Assembly: GCF_010993775.1 (NCBI RefSeq)
Contig: NZ_WOTO01000009.1
Location: 1 to 64,000 of the forward strand
Reading direction: 5' to 3'
DNA from: Fodinicola feengrottensis
GTDB lineage: Bacteria; Actinomycetota; Actinomycetes; Mycobacteriales; HKI-0501
Length of the DNA stretch: 64,000 bases
The notes beneath the pieces were generated by a model. That model saw only the letters and a program-made list of their open reading frames with translations, ran no database searches and had not been told where the DNA came from. Below are positions 39,894-49,959 of this stretch, in pieces (positions within the stretch are counted from its first letter, which is position 1; the number at the start of each line of letters is the position of its first letter). The position numbers and the translations under genes are program-made.

Positions 39894-41245
39894 TTAGCCG
39901 AGCGGCTCCAGCCGAATGGGCAGCCCGTCGGTCGGATACGGCAGAGCCATGAAGTTCATCGGCGCCACGTACGCCGGATCAACGTGCCACCGGTAGCGGC
40001 GCAGCAGCTGGTTGAGGACCGATTTCACCTGCATACCAGCGAAATACAAGCCGATGCATTTGTGGACGCCGCCGCCGAACGGGGTCCACGCGTACCGGTG
40101 GATCTTGTCCTCGCGCCGGTCCTCAGCGAACCGGCCCGGGTCGAATTTCTCCGGCTCCGGCCAGGACTCGGGCATGTGCTGGGTGAAATGCAGGCCGATA
40201 CTGGCCTCGGTGCCGGCCGGCAGGAAATGACCGAGCACCTCGGTGTCCTTCACCACGTGCCGGGGCAGCGCCGGCACCGGGGTGACCAGCCGGAGCGCCT
40301 CCTTCATCACCAGGTCGACCGAGGGCAGCCGGTCCAGGTCCTCGTACCCGAGCGTCTCACTCTCCAACGCCAGCACCTCGGCGCGACACCGGTCCTGCCA
40401 CTGCGGATATTGGCCCAGATACTGGACCATCGTGGTCAGCGTGATCGTGGTCGTGTCATGTGCGGCCATCAACAGGAAAATCATGTGGTTGATGACGTCG
40501 CGTCGCTGAACCGGTGGCCGTCCTCGGATTCGGAATGGCACAGCGCGGTGAACAGGTCGCTGCCGTCACCGGCCCGTTTCTTCGGCAGATACTCCTTCAG
40601 GAAATCCTCCAGGACCTTGCGCCCTACCAGACCCCGGCGCCACCGGCCGCCTGGCACCGGGAACCGGACGAGGGACGTACCAGCCTGGACACAGCCGATG
40701 AAGGCCCGGTTGATGTGCTCGGCGCGGGCCCCGAGGTTCTCCTCGCCCATGAAGATGTCGGTCGCGAGGTCCAGCGTGAGCCGCTTGACCGCCGGGTAGA
40801 ACTTCAGCTCGCCGCGCGCCGGCCACTGCCTCAGCCCGACCGCGACCGCCGGGTTGATGTCCCGCAAATACGTGGCCAGGCGCTCATGGGTGAAGGCCTG
40901 CTGCATGATCCGCCGGTGGTGCAGGTGCTCCTCGAAATCGAGCAGCATGATGCCGCGGTAGAAGAAGTTGTCCAGGAAACGGCCCCATCCGGGCCCGTTC
41001 GCGAACGCCCGGTCCCGGTTGGCCAGCACGGTCCCGACCGCGTCCGGCCCTAGCAGGACAACAGTCGGTTTGCCGAACAGATTGGCCCAGGACACCGGTC
41101 CGTACTGGTCGTAGCGCTGCCGGCTGGCACCGAGCGGGTCCTTCAGCACCTGCAGCGTCTTGCCAAGCAGCGGCAGGCCGGGGTCGCCCGGGACTGGTCG
41201 CAGCTCGCTGTCAGCCGGTGCCGGGGCCAGCATCTGGATGGACAT
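39894..41245 (-). CDS. Cytochrome P450 (one frameshift)
   Basis: About 450 residues. It has I-helix MAAHDTTTITL, K-helix KEALRLVTPVPALPR (ExxR), PERF-like FDPGRFAEDRRED and heme-binding FGGGVHKCIGLYFAGMQ with the Cys ligand. The N-terminus VPGDPGLPLLGKTLQVLKDP resembles the membrane-P450-like CYP families (for example CYP110/CYP138-type) rather than the soluble CYP105 type. The frame breaks near 40500, joining GHRFSD to DVINHMIFLL. ATG at 41245 gives MSIQMLAPAP. No ferredoxin is adjacent. The substrate is unknown, plausibly a fatty acid, sterol or terpene. Confidence 0.92.
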
Positions 41246-41462
41246 CCGCGCCTCCCGAAAACGGTCGCACCCCGGCATCCGGGGCGTCTCCTGGGCCGAG
41301 CATTGACAACCGCCCTCCCGATGTCAAGAGATCGAGCTGAATGAGCGATCGCTAAGTTGGTACGGAAAGAGCCGCGACCCGGCTGGGTCGCGGCTCTCGT
41401 GGACGGGTCCAGCCCTGCTGCGCTGACTCAGGGCTGGCTGGCTCTGGGCTAGCTGACTCTGC
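41246..41462. other. Intergenic region upstream of the P450
   Basis: 217 bp with the P450 promoter side at left and a hairpin terminator (41368-41397) for the gene at 41463 at right. The stretch 41398-41460 contains repeated GGCTGGCTCTGGGCTAGCTG-like words but no gene. Confidence 0.4.
41368..41397 (-). terminator. Terminator hairpin
   Basis: AGAGCCGCGACCC pairs perfectly with GGGTCGCGGCTCT around GGCT. On the minus strand it is followed by TTTCC. It is downstream of the small gene ending at 41463. Confidence 0.75.
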
Positions 41463-41666
41463 CTAGCCGGCTCGGCGCGAACTCCACTGGCGCGGCACGC
41501 CACCGGTGTTCTTCGAGCCCCGGGCCTGGATGTTTCCGGGCACCTGAGTGTGGGTGATCTGCTTGCCCTTCTTCTGGGCACGCCGGGCGGCCCGGTTCAT
41601 TGGCTCCTCGGGCGCGGTGGCGTCCTGCGGAGTCTCGTCGGGCTGGGATTCAGGGTTGGCGGGCAT
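41463..41666 (-). CDS. Small basic/acidic conserved protein
   Basis: 67 residues. An acidic disordered start (NPESQPDETPQDATAPEEPM) is followed by a basic helix (NRAARRAQKKGKQ) and VPGNIQARGSKNTGGVPRQW. I recognise this as a small actinobacterial hypothetical with the conserved NRAARRA...K core. ATG at 41666 is preceded by GGAGGAGAAAAAC, a strong site, which decides against the longer frame from 41741. It may bind nucleic acid given its basic core (inference). Confidence 0.72.
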   Translation of the reverse strand: MPANPESQPDETPQDATAPEEPMNRAARRAQKKGKQITHTQVPGNIQARGSKNTGGVPRQWSSRRAG

Positions 41667-41840
41667 GTTTTTCTCCTCCGAACGGGCTGGGATGCAGCTG
41701 GTGGGACGTACGAAACACGCACGTCCAGCTTGCAGGCTCACAGAACGGAAGCGGCTCAGATCATGTGGCGAGCGTACCAGCGCACCGGCCCGGCCGGCAC
41801 CTGGAATACCGCGGGCTCGAATCCACTGTGGACAGTCAGG

Positions 41841-42161
41841 TCAGGCTTTGAGGTTGCACGGGCTAAAGGTGAGGTCGTCGTTCTTCATCCAGCCGGCGGC
41901 CCGGTTCAGCTCGATCACGTCGCCCCAGACCATGTTGTTCTGGCATGAGTCGATGGTGACCTCGACATGCCACCCCTGCTGGATGTGGTCGAAGACCTGT
42001 CCGTTGGGGTTGGAGGTGGCGTAAAGGGTGGTGTCCCTGACCGCGGACGAGCAGTAGTACGGGTATTGGCAGTCAGCGGCGGCCGGCGCCGCCGCGACGG
42101 TCAGCGAGCCGGCGACCAGCGCGGCCACGCCAGCGACCCGGACGAAGAGTTTCATTCTCAC
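41841..42161 (-). CDS. Small secreted SH3-like cysteine protein
   Basis: 106 residues. The signal peptide is KLFVRVAGVAALVAGSLTVA followed by an AxA site (APAAADC). The mature part of about 76 residues has four Cys (DCQYPYYC, SCQNN, PCNL), DTTLYATSNPNGQVFDHIQQ and AGWMKNDDL, consistent with a bacterial SH3-like beta-barrel. It starts at GTG 42161, six bases after GGAGGAAATCG; ATG at 42155 is the alternative. Two similar secreted proteins occur at 49506 and 61392. The function is unknown; such domains can bind cell wall. Confidence 0.78.
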   Translation of the reverse strand: MRMKLFVRVAGVAALVAGSLTVAAAPAAADCQYPYYCSSAVRDTTLYATSNPNGQVFDHIQQGWHVEVTIDSCQNNMVWGDVIELNRAAGWMKNDDLTFSPCNLKA

Positions 42162-42313
42162 CGATTTCCTCCCTGAGCTCGAATAAGCGACATCTCGCGC
42201 GGGAGCACGTTACGCGAGCCCAGGAATCTATACAACGTTGCAAATGTCATCTCGGCGGTCCGTGCCGACCTTCACAGCTGGCGCGCTCTGACCCTTCGAG
42301 TAGGTTCGGGATC

Positions 42314-43314
42314 ATGGAATTTCGACACCTCGGCCGTTCCGGCCTGCTGATCAGTGAAATCTCGTACGGCAACTGGCTGACCCACGGCTCCCAGGTCGAG
42401 CAGGACGCCGCGATCGCGTGCGTACACGCCGCTCTGGACGCCGGCATCACCACCTTCGACACCGCCGACGTTTACGCCGGCACCAAGGCCGAGTCAGTGC
42501 TGGGCGAGGCCTTGAACGGCGTTCGCCGCGAGTCGTACGAGCTGTTCACCAAGGTCTACTGGCCGACCGGGCCGGGCAAGAACGACCGGGGCCTGTCCCG
42601 CAAGCACATCATGGAGTCGATCGACGCCTCGCTGCGCCGGCTGCAGACCGACCATCTCGACCTTTATCAGGCACATCGGTACGACTTCGCGACGCCGCTT
42701 GAGGAGACGATGAGCGCGTTCGCGGACATCGTGCACTCCGGCCGCGCGCATTACATCGGTGTCTCCGAATGGACCGCCGGGCAGATCCGGGAGGCCCACA
42801 AACTGGCTCAGGAGCTGCGGATTCCGCTGGTGTCGAGCCAGCCGCAGTATTCGATGCTGTGGCGGGTCATCGAGGCCGAGGTCGTCCCGACCTGCCGCGA
42901 CCTCGGCCTCAGCCAGATCGTGTTCTCACCGGTCGCGCAGGGCGTGCTGACCGGCAAATACAAGCCTGGCGTGGCGCCACCAGCCGGCTCGCGGGCCACC
43001 GACGACAAGGGCGGCGCGAACATGATCTCGCGCTGGATGCGCGCGACGACGTCCTTACACGGGTGGAAAAACTCGAACCGCTCGCGGCCGAAGCAGGTCT
43101 GTCCATGGCACAACTCGCGGTCGCCTGGGTGCTGCAGAATGAAAACGTCGCCTCCGCCATCATTGGCGCGAGCCGCCCCGAACAGGTCGCCGACAACGTC
43201 AAGGCCTCCGGCGTCACCCTGGACGACGACCTCCTCAAGGCCATCGACGAGGCCCTCGGCGACGTGGTCGAGGGCGACCCGTCCATCAACGCCTCCCCCA
43301 AAACCCGCCCCTGA
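42314..43314 (+). CDS. Aldo/keto reductase (one frameshift)
   Basis: About 333 residues of the AKR superfamily, resembling the YghZ/voltage-gated K+ channel beta-subunit branch. It has [40 protein letters not shown] (catalytic Asp-Tyr), FTKVYWP (catalytic Lys), DLYQAHRYD (His) and [18 protein letters not shown] (NADPH-binding). The frame breaks near 43035, joining MISRW to [18 protein letters not shown]. It is an NADPH-dependent reductase of an unknown carbonyl. It is transcribed away from the secreted protein gene. Confidence 0.92.
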
Positions 43315-43377
43315 CCCCTCCGCGACGCCCCCCATAGCCGACTTTCTTTGGCCCTAGTTCGACGGCGCCAGAAAAAC

Positions 43378-43422
43378 AGAATGCTGGCCCACCCGCGCTC
43401 TTTGCGGGTGGGCCAGCATTCT
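43378..43422. terminator. Strong terminator hairpin
   Basis: AGAATGCTGGCCCACCCGC pairs perfectly (19 bp) with GCGGGTGGGCCAGCATTCT around GCTCTTT. The T run (GTTTTTC) is on the minus-strand side, so it chiefly terminates the minus-strand small gene; it may also stop the aldo/keto reductase transcript. Confidence 0.88.
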
Positions 43423-43469
43423 CACTACTCCAGCAGATCTGGAGCCCACCGCTCTAAGTCGGCTACACC

Positions 43470-43667
43470 TCAGCCGTCAGCGGCATCGTGTATTCGACCT
43501 TTGTCGTCGTCGGCCAGCAGTGACACCTGGGTCACCCCGGCTTCGGACAGCTGCTTCCAATTCAGCCCGAGCCAGGTCTCCGCGTCGGACTGGCTGGTGA
43601 ACAGCCCGGCCTCCGGCCCTTCCAGCACCGTGCCGTCGGCTGACTCGTACCGCCAAGTCCAGTTCAT
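43470..43667 (-). CDS. Small conserved hypothetical protein
   Basis: 65 residues: MNWTWRYESADGTVLEGPEA, then FTSQSDAETWLGLNWKQLSEAG and VTQVSLLADD. I recognise this as a short actinobacterial family of unknown function often located near cobalamin genes. ATG at 43667 is preferred because homologous-looking sequence begins there. It is divergent from cobT, whose start is 80 bp away. It is cytosolic. Confidence 0.72.
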   Translation of the reverse strand: MNWTWRYESADGTVLEGPEAGLFTSQSDAETWLGLNWKQLSEAGVTQVSLLADDDKGRIHDAADG

Positions 43668-43748
43668 CGACCCCTCCAGCTCGCCACCATGTCCTTTGGC
43701 GAGCATAGGTCCTGTCTGGGGCGGCGGTGAGGTGAGTACGTTGATCGG

Positions 43749-44782
43749 GTGAGCGCTGATCAGATCCAGGACAACCCGTTCGCCGACCTCGCCATCGACC
43801 TGCCGGATCTCGCGGTGCTGCAGGGCCAGACCGCCGCCGCGTCCGTAGCGGACCGGCCGTACGGCGAGATGGCCGCCGGTGTGCGGTGGGTGGCCACCGT
43901 ACGATCCGGCGCCCGAGCGCCTTTCGAGCAGATCCAGGCGATCGTGCTGGCCGCCGACCACGGCATCGCCGCGCAGCGAGTGTCCACCGCCGAGCCGGCC
44001 GCGCATCGACCGAACGCGCCAAGGCAGCACTGTCCGGCGCTTCGACGCTCAACCTGCTCGCCGAGGCCGCCGGCGCGCAGCTGGCGGTCATCGATGTGGG
44101 GCTGGACTCCGAGCCGCTGGGAGAGCCGTCCGCGCGACGGGTCCGACGCGGCAGCGGTGTGCTGGGCTCCGAGGACGTACTCACCGCCAGCGAGGTGGCC
44201 GCGGCGATCGCGCTCGGCCGCTCTCTCGCCGACGAGTACGTGGACGCCGGTGCCGACCTGTTGGTGCCGTGCATCATCGGCGTCGGCGCCTCCACGCCGG
44301 CGGCCACCCTGGTCGCCGCGGTGCTGGGCGACGAGCCGGCCGCGATGACCGGCCGCGGCAGCGGGATCGACGACAACGCGTGGATGCGCAAGTGCGCCGC
44401 CGTACGGGACGGCCTGCGCCGGGCCCGGTCCCGGCCAGCCGACCCGGCCGGCATCCTCTCGGCGGCCGGCGGTGTCGACATCGCGGTCGTCACCGGGCTG
44501 GTGTTGCAGGCCGCCAACCGGCGCACACCGGTGCTGCTGGACGGCGTGGCCGTACTGGCCGGGGCACTGGTGGCGTCCGAGGTCTCGTACGCGGGCACCG
44601 ACTGGTGGTGGGCGCCGCAACTCGGCGACGACCCGGCCGAGCTGAAGGCCGCCGAGGCCTTGCACCTGACCGCGCCCACCGCCCGCCTCCGGCTCCGCCT
44701 CGGCGACGGCGCCGGCGCTCTCGCGGTGCTGCCGCTCTTCCAGTCGATGCTCCGCCTCGCCGCCCGTACCCACTCCCAGTAA
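43749..44782 (+). CDS. cobT: Nicotinate-nucleotide--dimethylbenzimidazole phosphoribosyltransferase (one frameshift)
   Basis: About 344 residues, the family length. It has IVLAADHGIAAQRVS near the N-terminus, AGAQLAVIDVGLDSEPLGEP, ADLLVPCIIGVGASTPAATL, MTGRGSGIDDNAWMRK (with the nearby catalytic Glu region) and DGVAVLAGALVASEV. It makes alpha-ribazole phosphate for the lower ligand of cobalamin. The frame breaks near 44010, joining AEPAA to STERAKAALSGASTLNLLAE. GTG at 43749 is the start. cobS and cobU, which normally follow, are not here. It matches Rv2207 in order. Confidence 0.9.
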
Positions 44783-44859
44783 CCGCCCAGCGAGTGGGTG
44801 TTGACCGCAATGGCAGGCGTGGGTGGTTACGGGGAGTCGGCGTTGCGGCCAAAGGGGCT

Positions 44860-45402
44860 TCAGGCGAGGTCGAGGGACTCGCAGGCCTGCCAGGCGAGCG
44901 GGCTCAGCCACGGCCGGAGGCGGCCGAAGAAGCGCCGGAGGGCCTCCTCGTGCTCCACTCGGAAAGCCGGGCTGACCTGCGCAATGTCCAGTTCGTTGGC
45001 GGCCGACAGCTCGGCGAAGTCACGCAGCCGGTCAGCCGGCGGCTGGTACGTCTCGCCGGTGAAGCGGTCCCGGAACAGCACCTTCTCGGCGGACAGGGTC
45101 GGGTACGTGGCGGCGCGGTCGCAGCTCGCGTAGAAGTAGACCAGCGCCTCCGCCTCGATGCCCGTCAACGTACGAAGCTGCTCCCGCCGCTCCAGCGGCA
45201 GCAGCGACTCCGCGAAGCCGTCGGTGCCGTAGAAAGCGTGCGCCAGACCGGCGAGCTGGAGCGCTGGCCGAGCACCCCAGCCGCGCAGTTCTTCCGACAC
45301 CCGGCGTAAATGGGCCAGCAGCGTGCCACCCGGGTGCTCCATCCGGTCAGCGCCGTGGGAGACAAGCAGGTCAACTACCGCTTCTTCAGCCACATCCATC
45401 AA
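44860..45402 (-). CDS. DUF6817-like HD-related protein
   Basis: 180 residues, intact. It has DLLVSHGADRMEHPGGTLLA, LQLAGLAHAFYGTDGFAESL, LVYFYASCDRAATYP and FAELSAANELDIAQVSP. The histidines in the EHPGGTLLAH and GLAHAFYGTD segments recall an HD-type metal site. I assign it to the DUF6817 family with moderate confidence. The reaction is unknown. It is convergent with cobT. Confidence 0.72.
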   Translation of the reverse strand: MMDVAEEAVVDLLVSHGADRMEHPGGTLLAHLRRVSEELRGWGARPALQLAGLAHAFYGTDGFAESLLPLERREQLRTLTGIEAEALVYFYASCDRAATYPTLSAEKVLFRDRFTGETYQPPADRLRDFAELSAANELDIAQVSPAFRVEHEEALRRFFGRLRPWLSPLAWQACESLDLA

Positions 45403-45476
45403 TCAATTCTGCGTCCGTCGTACGCACCGCGCGCCGGACTGCCGAAAATGCCACATTCCTTGCGCTCGAACAAAAC

Positions 45477-46478
45477 CTATGCTGGCGGCGTCGGCTCCGC
45501 GCTGGACTGGTCCGCCGGCTTGGACGGCGGTGCGGTCGGCTCCTTGGTCGGCGGCGCGGCGCGGACGGGGACGGGCTGGGCGTCGGCTTCGCGGACGGCG
45601 AGGGCGTGACCGGCGACGACGGGCCGATGCTCGGCGACGGATGCGGCGAAGGCGTACCAGAGCTGCCACCACCAGGCTCCCGGTCGCTGCCGCGCTTGGG
45701 CGCTTGGGCGTGCCGCTGCCACCGCCGATGCTGGTGCCGCCGTCCGGCTTGCCATGCAGGATCGAGGTCAGCGAACCGCCGCCGACCAACTCGACCCCGA
45801 CCACTACCCCAGTGCCCAGCGCGAACACCAACGCCGCCAGCACGGCGACCCCGGCCCCAGCGCAGCTGGCGCAACAAGTCCAACCATCGGGCGGGAGCCG
45901 ATTCGACCTGAGGAGTCGACTGTTGCGCCAGGTCGGAACCCTCGACGCGGGCAGTTGCCCGAATCGGCCCGGCGGTGGGGCGCAGCTGGGCGGTGCCCTC
46001 GCCCGCCTTGGCCGAAGCCGATCGTCGAGTCGCTGACCTTCTTCATCAGCGTTGTCTCGTCGGCTGGTCGAGCCGCTCCCGCGCCCGGCACCGTGCTCGG
46101 CCGCGGAGGCCGTGGAGGCGGCGGCCCGAGCCGGGCTGGATCAGTAGTCGGCTCCGGCCCGCCGGACCGTACGACGGTGGTGTCGTCGGGCACTACCCGC
46201 AGCTGCGAGATGGCCTGCACCGGAATCACCTTGCGCAGGGTCTCGTTCGTACGACGCAGCGAGGCTTTGTAGACGGAGGTGCCGACGGTGATGATCACCG
46301 AACCGAAGCCCGCGCCGATCAGGGTGCCGGCGACTCCGAAATACGACGCGGCGACGGCCGACGTGACCGCCGCGAGGGCTCCGGCGATGACCTGGGTGAA
46401 ACTCAGGTCCAGCCGCGCCTTGATGGACGGCTTCGGCTGGGTTTCATCATCGCGGTCAGGCGAATGCGGGGCGGTCAT
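45477..46478 (-). CDS. Membrane protein with Pro/Ser-rich tail (frameshifted)
   Basis: About 333 residues in at least three frames. The N-terminus is MTAPHSPDRDDETQPKPSIK followed by two hydrophobic segments (FTQVIAGALAAVTSAVAASY, GVAGTLIGAGFGSVIITVGT). A Pro-rich linker (ARLGPPPPRPPRPSTVPGAG) leads to a further membrane segment (AVLAALVFALGTGVVVGVEL) and an extracytoplasmic GGGSGTPKR and Pro/Ser tail ending PTKEPTAPPSKPADQSSAEP. Breaks lie near 45960, 45850 and 45600. The family is unknown to me. It may anchor something in the envelope. Confidence 0.6.
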
Positions 46479-46639
46479 TAGTCCTTACGAGGTCGAAATT
46501 CCGGTCTTCTTTGACCCTTCTCTCTTCATTCATCGATCGGGAGCACCCGCTGTGTTCCAGGATGTGAGTGAGCGCACCACCGGCACCGTACCCCGGCCAT
46601 TCCCGGCTGGCACTTTTTGCCGTCCGGTGGCCGAAAAAA

Positions 46640-47744
46640 CTAGCGTACGTGTGAAGGCACAAAAGGCGGCGTGGTGACAATCATCGCCTGCCGGCGGCCG
46701 CGTACGTCCACCTCGACCTCGTCGCCTGGTTTCACCCCGGCGGCGGTGTCCAGCAAAGCCAGCCCGATCCCGGTTCGCAGGGTCGGCGAGAAGGTTCCGC
46801 TGGTGACCTCGCCCACCACGGTGTCGCCGGCGAGCACCTGCATGTGCGCCCCGCGGGATGCCGCGGCCGGTCGCCTTCAACCCGGTCAGCCGGCGGCGCG
46901 GTGCCGGCCGCTCGGCGACCAGCACGTCCCGACCCCAGAACGCCGGCTTGTCCCAGCCGACCGCCCACGCCGACCGGGCCTGGACGGGAGTGATGTCCAA
47001 CAGGTCCTGGCCGTGCAGCGGATAGCCCATCTCGGTACGCAACGTGTCGCGAGCACCGAGTCCGGCGGCGCGTACGCCCAGGTCCTGGCCCGCCGCGAGC
47101 AGCGCGTCCCACACCTGGACGGTGTGCTCCACCGGGATGACCAGCTCGTATCCGTGCTCGCCGGTGTAGCCGGTCCGGCAGGCCACCACCTCGGCGCCGG
47201 CCACGTGGGTGTCTACGAAAGACATGTAGTCGTGGTCGGTCGGCACGTCGAGCCGGTCGAGCAGCTCGGCCGAACGCGGTCCCTGCACGGCCACGACGCC
47301 GTACGACTCGTGCCGACCGACGACCTCGATGCCGGCCGGCGCGGCGGCTGTGAGCCGGCGGACCACCTCGGCGGTGTTGGCCGCGTTGGGGACCAGGAAG
47401 ACGTGGTCCGGGCCGTAGAGGTAGGCGATCAGGTCGTCGACCACGCCCGCCGAAACGTCGTCGCAGCACAGCGTGTACTGGGCCTGGCCCGGCGCGATCT
47501 TGCCGAGATCAGCGGTGAGGCAGCTGTTCACGAAGTCGGCGGCGCCGGGGCCGCGCACGGTCGCCTTGCCGAGATGGGACACGTCGAAGATCCCGACGGC
47601 TTCCCGTACGGCCGTATGTTCGGCGATGACCCCACCGCCGGCGTACTCGATGGGCATCTCCCAGCCGCCGAAATCGGCGATCTTGGCGCCGGCCTCAACG
47701 TGCCGGGCGTGTAGCGGGGACCGTCGCAGCGGGTTCTCACTCAT
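46640..47744 (-). CDS. gcvT: Glycine cleavage system T protein, aminomethyltransferase (one frameshift)
   Basis: About 368 residues. It has [40 protein letters not shown] (conserved DVSHxG), [20 protein letters not shown] and [20 protein letters not shown], which bind tetrahydrofolate and hold the catalytic Asp. The frame breaks near 46865, joining RGIPRGAH to [20 protein letters not shown]. It releases ammonia and 5,10-methylene-THF from the lipoyl-bound aminomethyl group. It is divergent from leucyl aminopeptidase with 64 bp between. It corresponds to Rv2211c; ilvE is missing. Confidence 0.94.
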
Positions 47745-47808
47745 AACAGGAACCTAACGTCTGCGACCCGGGGCCCGGCCAGCGGCAACACACCATAAGC
47801 TGACTGAC

Positions 47809-49338
47809 GTGATCACACTCGACCTCTCCGCCGACTCCGCCGCCACGACCGTCGCGGACGCGGTCGTCATCGGGATCCACAGCAGCCCCGACGAGGATGG
47901 ACCGGTGCTCGCGGCCGGTGCGGAGAGCCTCGACAAGGCGCTCGACGGCGCCCTCGCCGCGACCTTGCGCCAGCTCGGCGCGAGTGGCTCGGCCAGTGAG
48001 GTCACCAAGCTGGCCACCCTCGGCGCCACTACCGCCCCGGTGGTGCTGGCGGTCGGGCTCGGCGGCGAACCGGCGGACGGTGAACCGATCGACCAGGACA
48101 CCCTGCGGCGGGCCGCAGGGGTGGCCGTACGGGCGCTCAAGGGCAACGAGCGGGTCGCGCTCGGCCTGCCGCTGGGCGACCTCGACGCGGTTCGTGGGGT
48201 GCTCGAAGGGGCTTTGCTCGGCGGGTACGAGTTCATCGCGTACAAGACGCCGTCGGCGAACGGCCGCAAGGAGCCGGTCTCCCAGCTCACCCTGCTCGTC
48301 GGCGACGCGCTGGACAAGGCCGACAAGGCCCTGAAATCCGAGGTCAAGCGCGCACAGACGGTGGCTGAGGCGGTCCGGCGGACCCGCGACTGGGTGAACA
48401 CCCCGGGCAACTACATGCGGCCGCCGTCGCTCGCCGACGCGATGCGGGACGCGGTCGCCGGCAGCGGCGCCAAGGTCGAGGTGCTCGACGACGCCGCGCT
48501 GCGCAAAGCCGGCTTTGGCGGCATCCTCGCGGTCGGCGACGGCAGTGACGCGCCGGCCCGGATGGTCCGGATCACGTACTCACCGCGCGGCGCCAAGAAA
48601 CACGTGGCGCTGGTCGGCAAGGGCATCACCTTCGACACCGGCGGCATCTCGATCAAACCAGTCGCCGGCATGGGCAAGATGAAGAGCGACATGGCCGGCG
48701 CTGCCGCCATCGTCAACACGATCATCGCCGCCGCCACCCTCAAGGTGAAGGTGAAGATCACCGCGTACGCGCCGCTGGCCGAGAACATGCTCTCCGGTGC
48801 CTCGTACCGGCCGGGTGACGTGGTCACCATGTACGGCGGGAAAACCGTGGAGATCATCAACACCGACGCCGAAGGCCGGATGGTGCTCGGCGACGCGATC
48901 GCGCGGGCCGCCGAGGACGACCCCGACTACCTGATCGAGACCTCCACGCTGACTGGCGGCCAGGTCGTCGCGCTGGGCAACCAGACCAGTGGCGTATGGG
49001 GTTCGGAGGACCTGCGGTCCCGGGTCGTGGAGGCCGGCGGCCGGGTCGGCGAGGCCATGTGGCCGATGCCGCTGCCCGACGACGTACGACACGGCATGGA
49101 CTCCCCGATCGCCGACCTCTCGCAGACCAACCACAGCGGCGAGCGGGCCGGCCACATGCTGCAGGGCGGCGCTTTCCTGGCCGAGTACGTGCCCGAAGGT
49201 CTGCCCTGGGCGCACATCGACATCGCCGGCCCGAGCTACCACTCCGGCGGCGCGTACGGCCACATCGTCGGCGGCGGCACCGGCGTCCCGGTGCGTACGA
49301 TCCTGGACCTGCTCGACGACATCGCCGAGAACGGCTGA
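47809..49338 (+). CDS. pepA: Leucyl aminopeptidase (M17)
   Basis: 509 residues, intact. The C-terminal catalytic domain has VGKGITFDTGGISIKP (metal-binding Lys/Asp), the diagnostic NTDAEGRMVLGDAIA, and DLSQTNHSGERAGHMLQGGA. The N-terminal domain is less conserved. It is a two-zinc cytosolic aminopeptidase. GTG at 47809 is the start. It corresponds to Rv2213 (pepB in that species' naming). A perfect palindrome follows the stop by six bases. Confidence 0.96.
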   Translation: MITLDLSADSAATTVADAVVIGIHSSPDEDGPVLAAGAESLDKALDGALAATLRQLGASGSASEVTKLATLGATTAPVVLAVGLGGEPADGEPIDQDTLRRAAGVAVRALKGNERVALGLPLGDLDAVRGVLEGALLGGYEFIAYKTPSANGRKEPVSQLTLLVGDALDKADKALKSEVKRAQTVAEAVRRTRDWVNTPGNYMRPPSLADAMRDAVAGSGAKVEVLDDAALRKAGFGGILAVGDGSDAPARMVRITYSPRGAKKHVALVGKGITFDTGGISIKPVAGMGKMKSDMAGAAAIVNTIIAAATLKVKVKITAYAPLAENMLSGASYRPGDVVTMYGGKTVEIINTDAEGRMVLGDAIARAAEDDPDYLIETSTLTGGQVVALGNQTSGVWGSEDLRSRVVEAGGRVGEAMWPMPLPDDVRHGMDSPIADLSQTNHSGERAGHMLQGGAFLAEYVPEGLPWAHIDIAGPSYHSGGAYGHIVGGGTGVPVRTILDLLDDIAENG

Positions 49339-49344
49339 GGGCCG

Positions 49345-49373
49345 CGTGCACAATCGGATTCCGATTGTGCACG
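49345..49373 (+). terminator. Perfect palindrome after pepA with CAATCGGATTCCGATTG core
   Basis: CGTGCACAATCGGA-T-TCCGATTGTGCACG, 29 bases, six after the pepA stop. The position suits a terminator, although a single-base loop and lack of a T tract make it atypical. It shares its core with 521-537. Confidence 0.65.
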
Positions 49374-49505
49374 TCGGGTGCCGCTGACCAGCACTAGCGC
49401 TCAGTGCCGCAACAATCGGACATTTCCTACGTGACATTTCTCAAGATGTCCGGTCTCATGCTTACCTGAGCCGTTGTTTCCCTGTTGAGCAACGGAAAGG
49501 AACGC

Positions 49506-49847
49506 ATGAGCCTGTTCCGTACGACCGCCCGCGCGGCGGTTCTCCTCGGCGCAGTCGGTGCGCTGGTGGCGCCTGCGGCGAGCTACGCGGCGCCGGCCGC
49601 GGTGTCCGGCTACTTCACCGACGACGGTGTCCGCATCCGGTCCCAGCCGAACCCGTTCGATCCAAACAACGTGGTGGGGCTCGGCTACCGCGGTCATTCG
49701 GTGACCGTCTACTGCTTGTTCAACGCCGACGCGAACGGCAACTTCTACCAGCTACGCGACAACACGACAGGTGTAAGCGGCTATTCGAGCATCGCCTACA
49801 CCCACGCCAACGGTGACGTGAGCTACTGCCCGAACGGCAGCGGCTGA
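49506..49847 (+). CDS. Small secreted SH3-like protein
   Basis: 113 residues, intact. A signal peptide (FRTTARAAVLLGAVGALVAP) has a cleavage site near SYAAPAA. The mature part has DDGVRIRSQPNPFDPNNVVG, GYRGHSVTVYCLF, NFYQLRDNTTGVSGYSSIAY and two Cys, the pattern of a bacterial SH3 (SH3b) domain. ATG at 49506 follows GGAAAGGAACGC. It resembles the secreted proteins at 41841 and 61392, especially the latter (DNTTSVTGW). The function is unknown; it may bind the cell wall. Confidence 0.82.
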   Translation: MSLFRTTARAAVLLGAVGALVAPAASYAAPAAVSGYFTDDGVRIRSQPNPFDPNNVVGLGYRGHSVTVYCLFNADANGNFYQLRDNTTGVSGYSSIAYTHANGDVSYCPNGSG

Positions 49848-49882
49848 CCGCCGTCCGTCCGCAACGACTCGCTTGCACGAGA

Positions 49883-49946
49883 CCTGGATCCACCGGTTCT
49901 GCGTGGAGGTGAAGAGCTTTGCCCTTCACCCAGCGGTGGATCCAGG
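49883..49946. terminator. Long two-stem hairpin between convergent genes
   Basis: CCTGGATCCACCG pairs perfectly with CGGTGGATCCAGG, enclosing a second stem GGTGAAG/CCTTCACC. It lies between the stops at 49847 and 49960 and is probably a bidirectional terminator. Confidence 0.65.
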
Positions 49947-49959
49947 CTCCGGCGAGTGG